DNA from: Pilatotrama ljubarskyi
Lineage: Eukaryota > Basidiomycota > Agaricomycetes > Polyporales > Polyporaceae
Direction of reading: 5' to 3'
NCBI GenBank assembly: GCA_022385805.1
Contig: MU277680.1
Location: forward strand, 520,780-584,779
Length of the DNA stretch: 64,000 nt
The notes under the pieces were generated by a model. The model saw nothing but the letters and a program-made list of their open reading frames with translations. It was not told where the DNA came from and did not search any database. A program made the position numbers and the translations under genes. Shown here one piece after another: positions 52,427 through 64,000 of this stretch (position 1 is the first letter of the stretch; the number at the start of each line of letters is the position of its first letter).

Positions 52427-53723
52427 CTATATACGGCTTACGTAATACACTAATGCGGCAAAACCACACATCCCCGCCGTCCCCGTCAGCCGCTCTCGTT
52501 CGCGATCAATTCGACAATCTTCTCGACCAGATTCTTCATCACCTCCGCCTTCTGCTTTCCAATTAAAAGCACCTCCTCATGCGAGACGACCTCCTCTTCT
52601 TGCCTTACCACCGGCTTCCCAGCGAGCTAGACGAGTTCTCGTTGATACATGCATCGAGTTGTGGCTGATTTGGACTGCTTACCTCGGCCTCAACTTCATC
52701 CTTGATACTCCTGTACTTGTTCGGAATGACGACCATGTTGGTGACAAGGCTTAATACGAGCACTTCGAGACCTTCCTCCTTGCCCGCTAGGACCTCAGGC
52801 ACTGTGCTCATACCGACGACGTCTGCCCCGGCGTTCCTCAGCATCCTGCCCTCGGCTGGCGTTTCGTACGTGGGACCTGATACCCATGCGTAGACTCCCT
52901 CAGTCAGGGCGTCGAGGCCCAGTTTGAGCTTGTGTGCTGCGAGGAAGGCCAATCGCCGCAGAGACGCTGAGTATGCGGAGGACAGTGGGAGGAAGCGGGG
53001 GTACTCCGGCCCAACTGGCGGCCCCAGAAGAGGGTTCATTCCAGTCAAGTTCGGGAGCGCCAGATGGTCCTGTATTACCACGACTGCGACTCCTCGGTCA
53101 GTTCATGATTGCATGGCGGCGATGTGCTAACGTACTGGTTCCAACAGAGATGTCTCTGTTCAGAGCACCGGCGGCGTTCGTGACTATAGCGTGCCGGTGA
53201 GCAACTGAAAGACCTGAAGGCAGAAAAATACATGCTGATGAGGTGCTTCACTCCCAGCCGCGCCATCACGCGAATAGGATATACCACGGTGGCGAGCTTA
53301 TGTCCCTCATATGGGTGAAGCTATGTAGGCTTCTGGTTAAGTAGCGTTCGCTGGTTTAAAGGTCGGTGTAGCCTACGCGTCCAAGCATCGCTACAACCGG
53401 TACACCCTCTCCCGGACCAATCAGGCCAAAAGCAAGCATGCTTTTGTGTCCGGGAACTGCCATGATCGTCAACATCTAAACCCAGTCATATACATAAACC
53501 GGATGCAGGACGTACCGGTACTCTTGCCAAAGCCAGGAAGAGATGCATATGGCACCTCCACAACTTCGCGGATCGCCGCAGCGAGCGTACTCAAGCCGGA
53601 GCCACATACGATGCCGACCTGAGGCAGCCGCAGCTTCTCCGGCAGTAAAGACGCGAGTGTCGCGAGCGTCGCGTCGAATGGGAGAGAAAGAGGATCTGTC
53701 TGGTCAGCATCCAACACCGCCAT
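52427..53723 (-). CDS. PNP1: Purine nucleoside phosphorylase
   Basis: Trimeric PNP of the purine salvage pathway: inosine or guanosine plus phosphate gives base plus ribose-1-phosphate. Exon 1 (from ATG 53723) has LPQVGIVCGSGLSTLAAAI, the phosphate-binding start. Next come PGHKSMLAFG (about 53420), FHPYEGHKLATVVYPIRVMA and RLGVKHLI (about 53235-53313), then LNRDISVG and VVIQDHLALPNLTGMNPLLG. The base-binding region is GPTYETPAEGRMLRNAGADV, VGMSTVPEVLAGKE and SLVTNMVV, which align with human GPSFETVAE, VGMSTVPEV and SLITNKVI, with the catalytic Asn kept. The C-terminal exon reads KQKAEVMKNLVEKIVELIAN and ends at TAG 52429-52427. Five or more introns; the exon limits around 53150-53510 are approximate. 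Confidence 0.92.
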
Positions 53724-54936
53724 GTTGTCTGCGAGAACACTGTTAGCTAGGCTTGTCGGGGGTTAGTGGCTTGTTGCACTCGCAGCTGGTGGTGCGGAGT
53801 CAGGATCCAGGATGCGTGCCAATGCCCAAATCGATACGAAAAGTGCCGGATATGGAAGGTATCTTAGATTGTGGCGGTTCGGAGCGCCCACAACCAAAAA
53901 CCCGCCACAGGTACGGAGTCGGAAGTCCGAGTCTGGTACGCCTCTTCCTTCCCACCGACGTCCACCACGCGCACGGAGTCATGTCCCATGCGGTCTCGTA
54001 GAACCCACCGAATATTGCTCTGAAGAGACTTCAAGCCCCAGCCAACACATTTTAAAAAGACAGAGATACGGCAAATCGTGGTTGAGATCTCGTTATGACC
54101 ATGCGGTCCAGCGTTCGCACGTCAGCAAACTTCACGACTGCTTCGAGGTCACTTCCAGTTCTTCCAGGGCGAAGAGCAAGGTCCCCCACTTCCCCGACGA
54201 TAGGACCTGCAAGGGCATGAGCACGCCTGCAAGGGCCCCCCTTCCGCGTTCCGAGGACCCAGCCCTGTGCGTTACATAGGCCCGACTTCGGCTCCTGTCG
54301 TGTGAGCAGCATCTTACGCACTCTATGCTGAGCAGCCGTGCTGACGGATCGCCTCGTGGCCCCGCTTGTTAGATATTGGGCCGCGTATCCCTATCAAGTC
54401 ACCCTCCTTTGGGTGGAGTGGGCGGTTTGTCCTCCTTAGAGTCTGAAAGTAGTTATTTGGGGCCATAGTACTTGCCTCCTCTAACACACGGTACTTTGAG
54501 AGTGGTGGACGTACGTGATGCAGCCATAAGCACAACGTTGCAAATGAGAGGAATACAAGGTTATTCTGCTGTATCTGTCGGATTGCTCTCTTCAACATGT
54601 ACAGCTCCTCGGCGGTGTCAAGAAACTCGACAGGACGTCCACGGGGGCTCGTTCGTTGTGTGGATCAATATACAGTGTTCAAGCCGCAGGGCTCATGCCA
54701 GAATGTCTTGAACGCTACAGATGGAATGGCTCAGAAACGTGAATGTGCGGATAGCAATGCTCGAATGATATGCGGATGCGGATGCAGACGAAACGGAGGA
54801 CGCGCAAGATGACTATGTACGAGACGAGGTGACTGAGGCTATGCACGACTCCAGTTTCCGTTCAACCAAGCGGTCTCCGCGCTCCAGAACGACCCCACAA
54901 AGTGCGACTGACAAGCTTCCTGCTCCATAGCTTTGC
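53724..54936. other. Intergenic region, 1.2 kb
   Basis: Between two minus-strand genes. ORFs are short and on both strands; no recognisable gene. Confidence 0.4.
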
Positions 54937-57864
54937 CTAAAATCCAGATGCTTTCCTTGCGCCGGACGACAGCACCGATAAGTTCGGCTGGGACGACGCC
55001 GCTAGAGTCCTTAGCGGGCTCCCACCCGGACCTAACCCACGTCCGACCGGAACCGCAGGGGGCTTCCGCCTCTTCACAGGCGGAGGCGGCGCAGCTCGTC
55101 GTTGCGGGGAGGACGGTCCCGCCGTCGAGTTGCTAAGCGAGCTGCTGGAAGACGACGCCGAGGAGGATACGGACAAGGACGAGAGCGGGCGCTCAGGCGG
55201 AGAGCGCGGGCCCGCCTGGCCGGGGGAGGTGGGAGAGAGGATGCGGATTTCAGGTGGCGAGCTGCCCACGGGCTCCTCCACCAGAGGTGCAGAGTCGTCG
55301 ATGATGTGCAGAGGCTTCAGAAGGTCTTCTGGTGACGTGGACAACGCTGCGAAGCTGCTGGTGGTTGCCTCCCCGTCGAACGAGCCCGCGCGGTACCGGT
55401 GCTTCACCCCCGCAGAGTGCGGGTTCGTAGTCGCAGCGGCGACACGCGGCAGACTTGACACGCTATCCCCGCTGGCGTGCCGCTGTCCGGTGGCTGGTGG
55501 CACCACGCGGGATGAGACCCTGTACGGTTGCGACTCGGCTTGCAGATGCTGTGCTGGACTTGTGCGTGAGGGCTTCTGTGTTGACGATGACGATGACGAG
55601 GCTGTGGGAAGGGGGAGGTGCTCCGCGCTGCGGCTCGCCTTGCCGTTCTTCCCGCGCATCGAGCCCATACGGTCCAGCTGCGCTGTCGAACCTGCCGTCG
55701 GCCCCGCGGAGTGTGGCGCGGTCGCGGAGGAGACAGCGTCGAGGCCCGGGCTCTGGCCTCGCTGGACGTCCTCTTCCCACGTGCTAAGAGTGCGCTGGCC
55801 TGACTTGTCGCCGGCTGACTTGCGGAACTGGACACACCAGTCCCCGCTGAGACAGCGCTCGACGAGCCGTTTCGTCGTGGGGTCGATGTCGCGTATGGAC
55901 TCATTCTCGATGAGAGACTCGAGCGCGCGCACGATCTGCGGCCTCTTGTACGGCATGGTGCGCAGCTGCGTCTTGGTTAGGAGTGGATGCAGGACGCGCA
56001 GGTATGTATGCCGCAACTGGCATCGAAGGACGGCATCAGCTACAACGAAATGACCCTTCCGGCAGCGTGAAAGACATACCGACTCGTTATCCTCATCGAT
56101 ATCGCAAATCTCTCGCAAGAACACATCGACCAAGACGCATAGGTCGTTCGTGTAGAAGAACTCGGACATTCCCTTGGTCGTGAAGAGCAGATAAAGCAGC
56201 TTCAGGACGAGAAGCTGCATGCAGAGGTCTTCGGCCGTCCGATCGGCCCGGTTGAGCATGAAAATGAGGTTCTCGCCGAAGGTCGGGCTGGACCCTGCGC
56301 GCGACATGAGCACGCGCAATACCCGGTTCGAGCTTTCTGGACTTGGAGAGTCATCCTGTTGCTGTCTGAAGCCGTTCTGAGTCTGTGGGGTGTGGGGGTG
56401 CAAGGATGCGACCATAAATTGCTCGTTTAGTGCGACCTGTGCACCGCATCAGCGTGGACCACGAAACATGCAGCCAGAGGAAGCTTACTATGAGCTTGAT
56501 CACTGAGTAGTTGAGAGTCTCATCCTGCATATTCCGTGTCTGCTCGACTAGCTCGAATAGATAGTTGATGAAAGAATCGTCGAATATCCCTGCATAGGAA
56601 GCAATGAGCACAGTACAGGCCGACACCGGGTCAGGGAAACGCTCACTCAAATCTTGTAATGACATCTTCTGCACCCTGCAGACTTCATAGAGAAGCTTCA
56701 CAGAGAGCGACCTCAGCTTCGCCTCTATAGGCACCGCAATCGCTCGGCCAGCCCCAGAGCTCGGCCCGGACACCGCCCCGTAGAAGCCGTCGTCCAGTTC
56801 CGGGTCTATCTCGAGTTGGACATGGTCCATCAGGAGAGGGAGGAGCGATTTCCATCGCTTCTGCGAACGCAGGAATGCAGATTTACGGCGGCCCCACGAG
56901 AGCATCACGCTGTATAGGATCATCTCGTAATGTGGGTCTTTATTCTGGCGCACGTCCAAATCAAGCAGTCAGAGAACAGTGCGGGGCGGGTTGTCACAAG
57001 TGGCTGAACATACCGTCTGCGCATCCTGAGTGAGTAAGTCACTCATTCGCTCGCTATGGAACGCGAAGAGCTCCGAGGCCAGCAGCATGTCGCATGCATG
57101 CTCGAGCTGTAATGGGCTTTGGAGGTACTGTTCTATACGCCACCGTCCAATAACCGTAAGAATCACAGGCATGGGCATGACGTGAGTGGCTGATGCGCGC
57201 CGGGCGATCGTCCTGTGCTCACCATGGTATGCCGCGCAGAACGCTATGTATCGACGGAGTGTCGCATCTAGACTGGAAAGTGTGCAGTCTTCCGGTATAC
57301 GGAGTATCTCTTCAAGCTCTAACAAAACATTCTGTCAGATTGGTCGAGCCATGTAACGGAGGAAGGTAATGATGTGAGCAAAGGCACAATGGTGGCGGCA
57401 GCGGCTCATTGAGTACCGCTCGTCTGCAACAGTCGCATTGATCTAAGACCCTGTGCTGATACTGCATATGCATACGCATGTCCTCAGAGTCACATTAGGA
57501 AGTCCTTCGTTATGTGACGACGGTATCCCAATGCAGCCGGAAGAGCCACCCGTCCAGCCCAGCGCACAGGAGAAGCCGTGGCGACGAAAGTTCCTCCCGT
57601 AGCAGTGCTGCGACATAGTGTAGCTGCTTTCAAATCGATATGCCCCCATCAAAGAATTTGCGCATACGACGTTTTCGAGGGAAGACTCGGCACAAAAACG
57701 GAGGGACTTGGAGTTGGCGGGGAAGGTGCGGGTGGCAAACAGCGGGAGCAAGTACTCCGCGCTCTCCTGCAATCCCACAGTAGGGAAGACATACCTGACC
57801 AGAACTGTTGGGCCGTCTCGATGATATAAACGATCCCAAAGACGTCCATCGGCGGCGCAGACAT
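54937..57864 (-). CDS. LDB17: Ldb17/Dip1/SPIN90-family actin regulator
   Basis: Relative of yeast Ldb17, fission yeast Dip1 and animal SPIN90 (NCKIPSD), which activate Arp2/3 complex at endocytic actin patches to make unbranched seed filaments. The armadillo-like leucine-rich core is clear: SLQDLSERFPDPVSACTVLI, FINYLFELVEQTRNMQDETL, FGENLIFMLNRADRTAEDLC, LLVLKLLYLLFTTKGMSEFF, LVDVFLREICDIDEDNES and LRHTYLRVLHPLLTKTQLRT. The C-terminus is long, Ser/Pro-rich and has the proline motifs APPPPVKRRKPPAVPVGRG, likely SH3 ligands, as in Ldb17. The stop is at 54939-54937. The 5' end is uncertain: an exon with ELEEILRIPEDCTLSSLDAT ends near 57320, and further N-terminal pieces (MSAPPMDVFGIVYIIETAQQ; SAEYLLPLFATRTFPANSKS) lie at about 57660-57864 with unclear splicing. 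Several small introns. Confidence 0.8.
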
Positions 57865-58941
57865 CCCGACGGGTATGACTGAGGGGTATATGTGCTAGAT
57901 GCGTGTCTCCGGCGCCCACGCAGATGGGCGAACGATAGCTGTAGTGAGATCACCAAGAAAGTGGTTTGTATCTGGGATGCGGCCCGATGCAACTTCTGGT
58001 AAGCCCCAATAACCACGAAACAGAGACCGAGGGGCTCACCAGTTCCTAGGAATGCAGCCGTCGGACACGACTCTAGTCAATGTGCTCTATGTATGTGGCG
58101 GGCCTGGCCCGGAGTCGTGCTCCAAGTGTCCCGGGTACCTGATGCTGTTCGCTGGGTAGGATATATGCTGCGTAGTCTTGAGCACAATGTTGGGATATGT
58201 CCGCAAGGATTCCGTGGGTTCTGAGCTGGCACAAAGAACAGGATGAAGATGGAGGAAAGAGGATCAGAGCGTGTTTTCGCCCCAGTGCCGCCGTGGCTCA
58301 GCGCTCAGCAGGCTTACCGCCATCAGAACGCTTTGGGTCATTTTGGTGGTGGAGCGCCCGACTTACTTGCACGTGGCAAAGCCGGCTACTGTGCCTGAAC
58401 GCTCTTGACAAGCTTGAACGCCGTGGCCGTGGCTTCGGATTGTGGTGATGACTTGGTGATGACAAGGAACTGCAAGACCCAGGTGTCGTATAACCTTCCC
58501 TGTTACCTCAATGGTTGCACACGTATTCGGCAGACGATTGGCCCCCAGACCTGCTCATAATGCGAACATCTGCGTCGGGACTCGCCCTACTCACCAGGTG
58601 TGTCTGAGGTCCGCACAAGCGCACCATCTGGGTGGTGACAAAGAGATACTAACGCTCCACGGTAGGACCTGGTTTGGATTCTGCAAGAGCCCTCCTCCGC
58701 GATCTAAGTTGCGCTGACTGACACTCACATGGTTCACAGTGCATTTGGCTCTTCATGACCTCAGGACCTTTCACACTGAAATACTCGGGCATAAGAAGAT
58801 GCTGCTGCAGAAACGTCCACCACGTCGGCGATCAAAATTACTTCGTGTCCGGAGTCGTATATTTCGTGTCCACTAGGCACCCATCCGTCCTGTATATCTT
58901 CCGTTTGACCCTCAACCGTCGCGACCACCATCGCGCGTCGC
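57865..58941. other. Intergenic region, 1.1 kb
   Basis: Promoter of the Ldb17-like gene at the left and 3' flank of the small secreted protein gene at the right. An 11-bp motif (TTGGTGATGAC) repeats near 58450. No gene recognised. Confidence 0.4.
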
Positions 58942-59304
58942 TCACTCGCAGGCGCAGAACCCCACGTGGAGAGTCGCGGAGTCGCCATTGTAGTCGTAGT
59001 TGTAGATCCCACCGTCCTTGCGCCCATGACACTGGTCGATAATCTGCTGGAAGCCGTCGAAGCACTCTTGCTGCTCCGCAAACCGCCCGTCGAGGACGAC
59101 GTGGGCGTCGCCCCAGCTCATGGTTGAGGTGTGGGACCACTTGTCGGAGCCGCAGAAGTTTTCGCGGGCAATCTGCGTGCTATTGCGGTCTTCGCAATGC
59201 TGGCATCCGCCCTGGCTGTAGCAGCTGGCGGCGAGCGCGAAGGGTACGGTGGCGACAATGGCGGCCGCAAGGGCGGCGATGGTTCCGGGGTTGATCTGGA
59301 TCAT
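58942..59304 (-). CDS. Small cysteine-rich secreted protein (120 aa)
   Basis: Signal peptide MIQINPGTIAALAAAIVATV then PFALAA, with likely cleavage before SCYSQGGCQHC. The mature part, about 95 aa, has eight cysteines (C-x5-C-x2-C ... FC ... EC ... QC ... FCAC), consistent with four disulphides, and the block LDGRFAEQQECFDGFQQIID. It ends GFCACE with TGA at 58944-58942. An upstream in-frame ATG (59349) would lengthen the N-terminus by 15 residues and spoil the signal peptide, so 59304 is preferred. No intron. It fits the small secreted proteins of wood-decay and pathogenic fungi; function unknown. A decayed paralogue lies 1.1 kb away on the same strand. Confidence 0.78.
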   Translation of the reverse strand: MIQINPGTIAALAAAIVATVPFALAASCYSQGGCQHCEDRNSTQIARENFCGSDKWSHTSTMSWGDAHVVLDGRFAEQQECFDGFQQIIDQCHGRKDGGIYNYDYNGDSATLHVGFCACE

Positions 59305-60389
59305 GGGGGCTACGAAGCGAAGCGCTGTGAGCGTCGTCTTCTCCCTCATACGCCTTGTAACCTGACTTACTCTTTGGGGTAGCTATTGTATGGAGGAGCC
59401 GCGAAGCCTCGGACTACTTACTCGATGTTTCTTCCTTAACGTGTCTGTACGCCCCACCGTCCCTCTTATACTCTGCCGTAGTGCCATCCTGAGCGCTGAA
59501 CCGCTTAAAGAAGACCGGTCGCTCACCAGGGCGTTTGTACAAGTTTCTGACCGTTGTTAGTGCTCCTCGGCCAGTCGATGTCATTCAGCAAGGTTTCTGC
59601 TGAAGAGATCAACGGTACTGAATGGTCGGCGAGGCGCTCATCATCTGTTGTCCAAATCCAATGGATCCCAATAGCGTCGGCATAATCATCATCTCCCCCA
59701 CGCTGTTGGCAAGCCGAGTACATCAGCACCGTGACAGCATCACGGGTGTGCTACGGTATCGACCTTCTGGCGTCTAACATGGGCTCAGCGTGGCTGCGGG
59801 ATTGTTTGGACAACGGTAAGTTTTACCATGCGGTCTCTATGAGAAACTTCATTGTAATTTGACGCTGTTGCAGTAGACAGGAAGGCGATCCACAGGGTAG
59901 CTTATAATGCACCGGCAGTCGCTCCTGCGATCCTCTCAAGGAAGGATTCGAATGCGGCAGCAGTCTCATACTCTTGCAGAAATGCAGATATCGGATCCAA
60001 CGCTCGGCGCGACATATAAGCTCTCACAACGCCGTGAGCAGGCCATGCTCACCAGAAGCCGTCTTCAACATCGGAGCCCTCCTCAATGCTCTTCTGGTGT
60101 ACGGGCAGCAGGGTCGTAGCACCGCCAGTTTAAAGCTCGTGACTGGAGCTTCACGCTGGAGAACTCAACTAGGAGGCACCGACGCTCCTGACCCAGTGGT
60201 GAACCAACGCCTGCTCCGGTCGAATGCAGTCATCCGCTAACTAAGTAACACCACTCCGGAATCTTGCCCAACAGCATACACCCTCCACACCGGTTAACAG
60301 TCCTACACCATTTCCCACCCAGCACCTATCCGTCCGACCCGACCACGACTCCGATCCCAACCGCCCTCTACACGTTTGAGCACGCAGCG

Positions 60390-60800
60390 CACACTCGCAG
60401 TTGCAGAAATCGACGTCCAGACGGGCATCGTTCCCGTTGAACTTGAAGTGGTGAATTCCGCCGTCCTTGTGCCCGGAGCACTGGTCGATGATGGTCTGGA
60501 ATCCGTCCCCGCACTGCTGCTGGCTCGAGAACTGGCCGTCCAGCGTAACGTGAGCCACGCCCCAGGTGAGCGAGGATGGGTTGGACCATTTGTCGGTGTT
60601 GCAGAATATGGAGTGGGCGGACTCGATGCTGTCGTGAGACTCGCATTGCTCGCAGCCGCCGGCGGTGTAGCAGTCGGCGGCGAGAGCGGGGGCACGGTGG
60701 TGGAAATGGCGGCCGTAAGGTGACGAGGACTCCGAAGTTGAACTGCACGATGAGAGCTGCAACGAGGACGGCGGTCAGTGTAATGCTCTTACTAACAAAT
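60390..60800 (-). pseudogene. Decayed paralogue of the small cysteine-rich secreted protein
   Basis: The mature part is well conserved: DCYTAGGCEQCESHDSIESA, LTWGVAHVTLDGQFSSQQQC, DGFQTIIDQCSGHKDGGIH and DVDFCNCE. Three defects relative to the intact paralogue: its start ATG aligns with ATC; two single-base deletions shift the signal-peptide region out of frame with the mature part; and the stop TGA aligns with TGT (60392-60390), so the frame runs on. An alternative is a different start with an intron that repairs the frame, but no convincing splice pair is visible. Confidence 0.65.
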
Positions 60801-62740
60801 GCGACAGGCGAACCTGCAGAAGGAGGCTGCGAGACTATAAGGCGTCTGAGTGATGACTCGATGCTTGCGGGGCTCGTTGGATGCCGCAACAGTACGTCTT
60901 CGCCGCTTTTTCATGTTCGTCTGAGCGCTATTATACGTAGGACGACTCGATCCTCACTCTACTCAAGTCATCTCCTATTCTCGCAACCCATCTCTCGGCC
61001 AACGTTTCCGAACAAGTGTTTGTTTTGGAACGCGTCGGAAACTCCGGGTCATGCTCGGCGACGCGTTCAGCATCCTACGCATTTACTGGATACCCACACG
61101 GTCGGTAAGGTTCCTGGCTCTGCATGATTTGAGACCCGAGCTCAACGATACCAAGAGTCACAGCCCGGAGCATGGACTGGGACACTGTATTGGGTGCCCC
61201 GAGCCTGCTCACACGGCCTGCATCGCGCCTGTCGAAGTACCAATGCCTCTGGTAAGCTGTGCATCAGTCTCCGCCGAGGATGGCTGAACAATACGTCCAG
61301 TCTACCGGCAGGCCTGGGAAGGTGAACGGGGTATACTCCACGTAACCAGGCTTCACTAAATATAATTTCTCCGATATGCCCGCTGATGACAGTTGCGACC
61401 ATTCCTAGAGTTGAGGGACTGGAGACTTCCGCGTGTCTTTCGTGCGCTTCTTGTCCAGGCACGAGGCTGCCGGCGTACGAGAGCCTCTAAGTGACCTCGC
61501 ATTGACCAGCCGCCGACATCCCAAATGCCCGTATGGTGCACTGCGGCTGTGCTGTACAAAAGGCAAGTGACTTTCAAACGACACTGTCGGGTGCGATACG
61601 CATGAATGTAAGTGATGCAGTAATCTACGAGAGACGAGTTGACACCCGGGCGCTGGTTCAGATCAACCCAGAAACCGAAGGACAAGGCGATTCTTGGGTT
61701 TGCCAGAGCGCCGGCCGGCCGAGACGGTGCGTGATCGAGACCGTGAATCCCGCTGATACCATATCTTCCCATAGTAAAGCGTTCCATCGTGGCTGTTTAC
61801 ACAGCTCGGACAATTTGGACGAGAGGCGGGCCCCACAAAACGAGCCTCATTCCGATCGCGGCGATGGCAATTCGCAGCCAGTAGCCACGGGATGACCACG
61901 AGTACAGAACAGTGGTGAGGACCGTATGCGCCATCAAGGGCGTCCATAGCCTTGTTCCCGGTAGAACGCAGCTCCGAGCGGTCTGTATGAATGTTGGCGG
62001 AGGCCATCTCGGGCAAGGGCCGCACCCAGGTCATTTCACTCGACGTAGCTCAAGCATGTTTCACAGAACACGCCGGCGAAGTTTGGCCAGCTGCGTCCCT
62101 GTCGACGACTCTCAGATTTCTGACACGGCATATTGCAACAGCATACTAGATAAGCTAGAGCGTCGACTTCGGCCCCTACAACTCAGAAGATGATCGGCGT
62201 GAGAGGCGAAGCTGTTGCATCGACCGCAGAGCCCCGACGGAACCGACGGCCGGTGTACAAAAGCCCGCCTCACGAGCAAAGCTTTCCTGTCTACTGAGAC
62301 TACCACTATACCGTCCATAATTGACCATACTTGTTTAGAACTCTCCGAGGTCTCTAGCGGTTACAGCATGCCCAGCAGTCACCACGTCGGCCTCCCTCGG
62401 CAGCAATGCCCGAAATCTACAAGCCGCTTGACATGTAGCGCCCATCTTGTAGCAGCCATCTTGTAGCAGATGACAGTCAATGAGGCTGTTTGATAGACCC
62501 GGTCCTTTCGAGTACTTCACTTCGCTCACTGGCTTCGCATGGTCAGCACGCAACTTGTGTACTTGCAAAGACGAGGGCGGTGGGTACCGAAGTGACTTAT
62601 CCATCGTGGCTATCGGTCGTGGCTGCATAACCTCCTTGTATTGCATGATACCTCCGACAACCAACAAGCCATTCGGCGACGTCCAGGGAATAGGATAGAT
62701 ACACGCGACCACAATTTCGCAGGCTCCTCTACCCCACTCG
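60801..62740. other. Intergenic region, 1.9 kb
   Basis: No gene recognised on either strand; ORFs up to about 145 codons lack motifs. A short tandem duplication of CATCTTGTAGCAGC lies near 62442-62470. Confidence 0.4.
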
Positions 62741-64000
62741 TCAGTTCGAGTCGTCGTCCGTGTAAGGCGTCCTTGCAAGCCCGACCCGGGAGTTCCCGAT
62801 GTCGTACACTGCGTAGAATCGCTGGAGGAACGTCATGCCATTGATGAAGTCGAGGCCTTTCCCGGTCTCGCTCTGCAGATCGTTCACTATGAGGTAGATC
62901 CCGTCGTCGGTACCTCCGATGTCCTTGTTCAGCTGAACGAAGTGGAGAGACTTCAGCCTGAGCAGTACCATCGGACTGCCGAGATGATGTACTTACGGCT
63001 CGCGGCCAGATCTGGGCGTTCGGGGTTAAGGCGTATTCTTGCTATTGACCGTGCGTTGAGTAGGTACGACCACATATATAGCTGCGTGGGCGAGACGCAC
63101 ATGACCAATCTTGAAATTCAGGGTCTTCAAGTTCCCGTACTGCTCCTTTGTGATACAAAGTAGGCCTGTGTCCTTATCCAGGACCCCGCCGGTGTACTTC
63201 TGATATCTGTTGAATGCATCTGCAGCGACATATTGAACTATAGATATCACAACGATCATAAGAAATGAGACTTACCGGTTGCGATTAGGATGAGGGTCGT
63301 ACCCGTGTCCAAGATACCTGCGGTATGCTCAAGTATGGAGTTCTTCTCTCCATATCGTACCGACTGCTCTATTCCCACGAATGCGCTGGCCGGACTCGTA
63401 GTCGTCAAAGGCCTGCCATGAGCCACCCCTCCAAACGTCAGAGACTAGGACACCCTATATGTATCGCTGTAAGCATCAACAAGCACGCACACGTATTGCA
63501 GAGCACCATCGAACTTCGAGGAGTCGATGCCACCGAATGTGACCTCTCCATTCGCTTGGCCGTTGTACGGCGAATCTGGATGGAAGGATATGCCGACCTC
63601 ATACTCGTCGATCAGACCGGCGTACCACGCATTATCTGTGACGGTGGGGATGATTTTATCCGACTCAAAGAAGAGCGATCCTGACAATAAGAACGGGAAC
63701 GTGATGAGGAATATGACTGATGGGTGCCTGTGTAGAACAAACCTACCGCGTGTGAGATCCTGCGGTCCAATACTAGCGTCGCGGTCAGACAAGATCAAAG
63801 CGAAGAGGGGCGGTCTCATACCCCAGAATACCATCCACTCCATCAAATCCACTGCTGTGTATGGCTACTCCGATTGATTGGTTCTTCAAAGTAAGTCCGT
63901 TGCCCAGCGTGATCGTGTCGGTGATTTCGAAGCCTGCACATAGAGTCCGATCAGCTGCTTCTCGGATACCACCCTGGACCCTCGATTATGAGTCTTACCG
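62741..64000 (-). CDS. Pepsin-like aspartic protease (A1), C-terminal two-thirds
   Basis: Secreted acid protease of the polyporopepsin type. The gene continues past the right edge, so the signal peptide, propeptide and first active-site Asp are missing here. Visible in order: GFEITDTITLGNGLTLKNQS and SGFDGVDGILG (about 63830-63940), then FALILSDRDASIGPQDLTRG, IPTVTDNAWYAGLIDEYEVG, NGEVTFGGIDSSKFDGAL, the second catalytic motif in HTAGILDTGTTLILIAT (about 63272-63330), DAFNRYQKYTGGVLDKDTGL and LCITKEQYGNLKTLNFKIG. The last exon has GIYLIVNDLQ and the conserved end FINGMTFLQRFYAVYDIGNS, RVGLARTPY, with the stop at 62743-62741. Introns separate each block. Family certain. Confidence 0.9.

Overview
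The window comes from a filamentous basidiomycete, most likely a white-rot polypore. Genes are split by many short GT-AG introns, coding GC is high, there are three secreted class II (lignin-modifying) haem peroxidases, and there are FunK1-type kinases, a family expanded in Agaricomycotina. No species is claimed.

Left part (1-18.4 kb): ordinary, dense gene space. In order: the 3' end of a PDR-type ABC transporter (+), a carnosine N-methyltransferase-like protein (-), the mitochondrial complex I 75-78 kDa subunit (-), a 2-oxoglutarate-oxygenase-like protein whose iron ligands look lost (-), a GT90/CAP10 glycosyltransferase (-), an AMSH-type JAMM deubiquitinase (+) and a sugar/myo-inositol MFS transporter (-).

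Middle (18.4-46 kb): the unusual part. A unit of about 7.6 kb containing [peroxidase - FunK1 kinase - 3' end of a CaMK-type kinase] is present twice in opposite orientation (about 22992-30626 and 37334-44934), around a 6.7 kb spacer. The spacer holds a third peroxidase gene, an intron-containing tRNA-Arg(CCG) and the body of the CaMK gene. Only the right arm joins an intact CaMK gene; the left arm ends in a broken CaMK tail. The outer edge of both arms falls inside exon 2 of the peroxidase gene, so the two flanking peroxidases share an almost identical body but have different promoters, signal peptides and first introns. All three peroxidases keep the Mn(II) ligands and a tryptophan five residues before the proximal histidine, as in versatile peroxidases. 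All three promoters share a dyad element (CCAC-N9-GTGG followed by GACGCGCCC), an inverted CCAAT box about 65 bp downstream of it, and a TATA box. A heavily decayed FunK1-like kinase fragment lies near 20.2-20.6 kb, just outside the left arm.

Right part (47-64 kb): a MYND-finger protein (+), a large single-exon serine/proline-rich protein of unknown function (-), purine nucleoside phosphorylase (-), an Ldb17/Dip1/SPIN90-family actin regulator (-), a small cysteine-rich secreted protein (-) with a decayed tandem paralogue, and the 3' part of a secreted pepsin-like aspartic protease (-) that runs off the window.

Secreted oxidative enzymes, a protease, a small secreted protein and nutrient and drug transporters fit a wood-decay lifestyle. 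Exon boundaries given exactly were read from splice signals and reading frame; the others are approximate.
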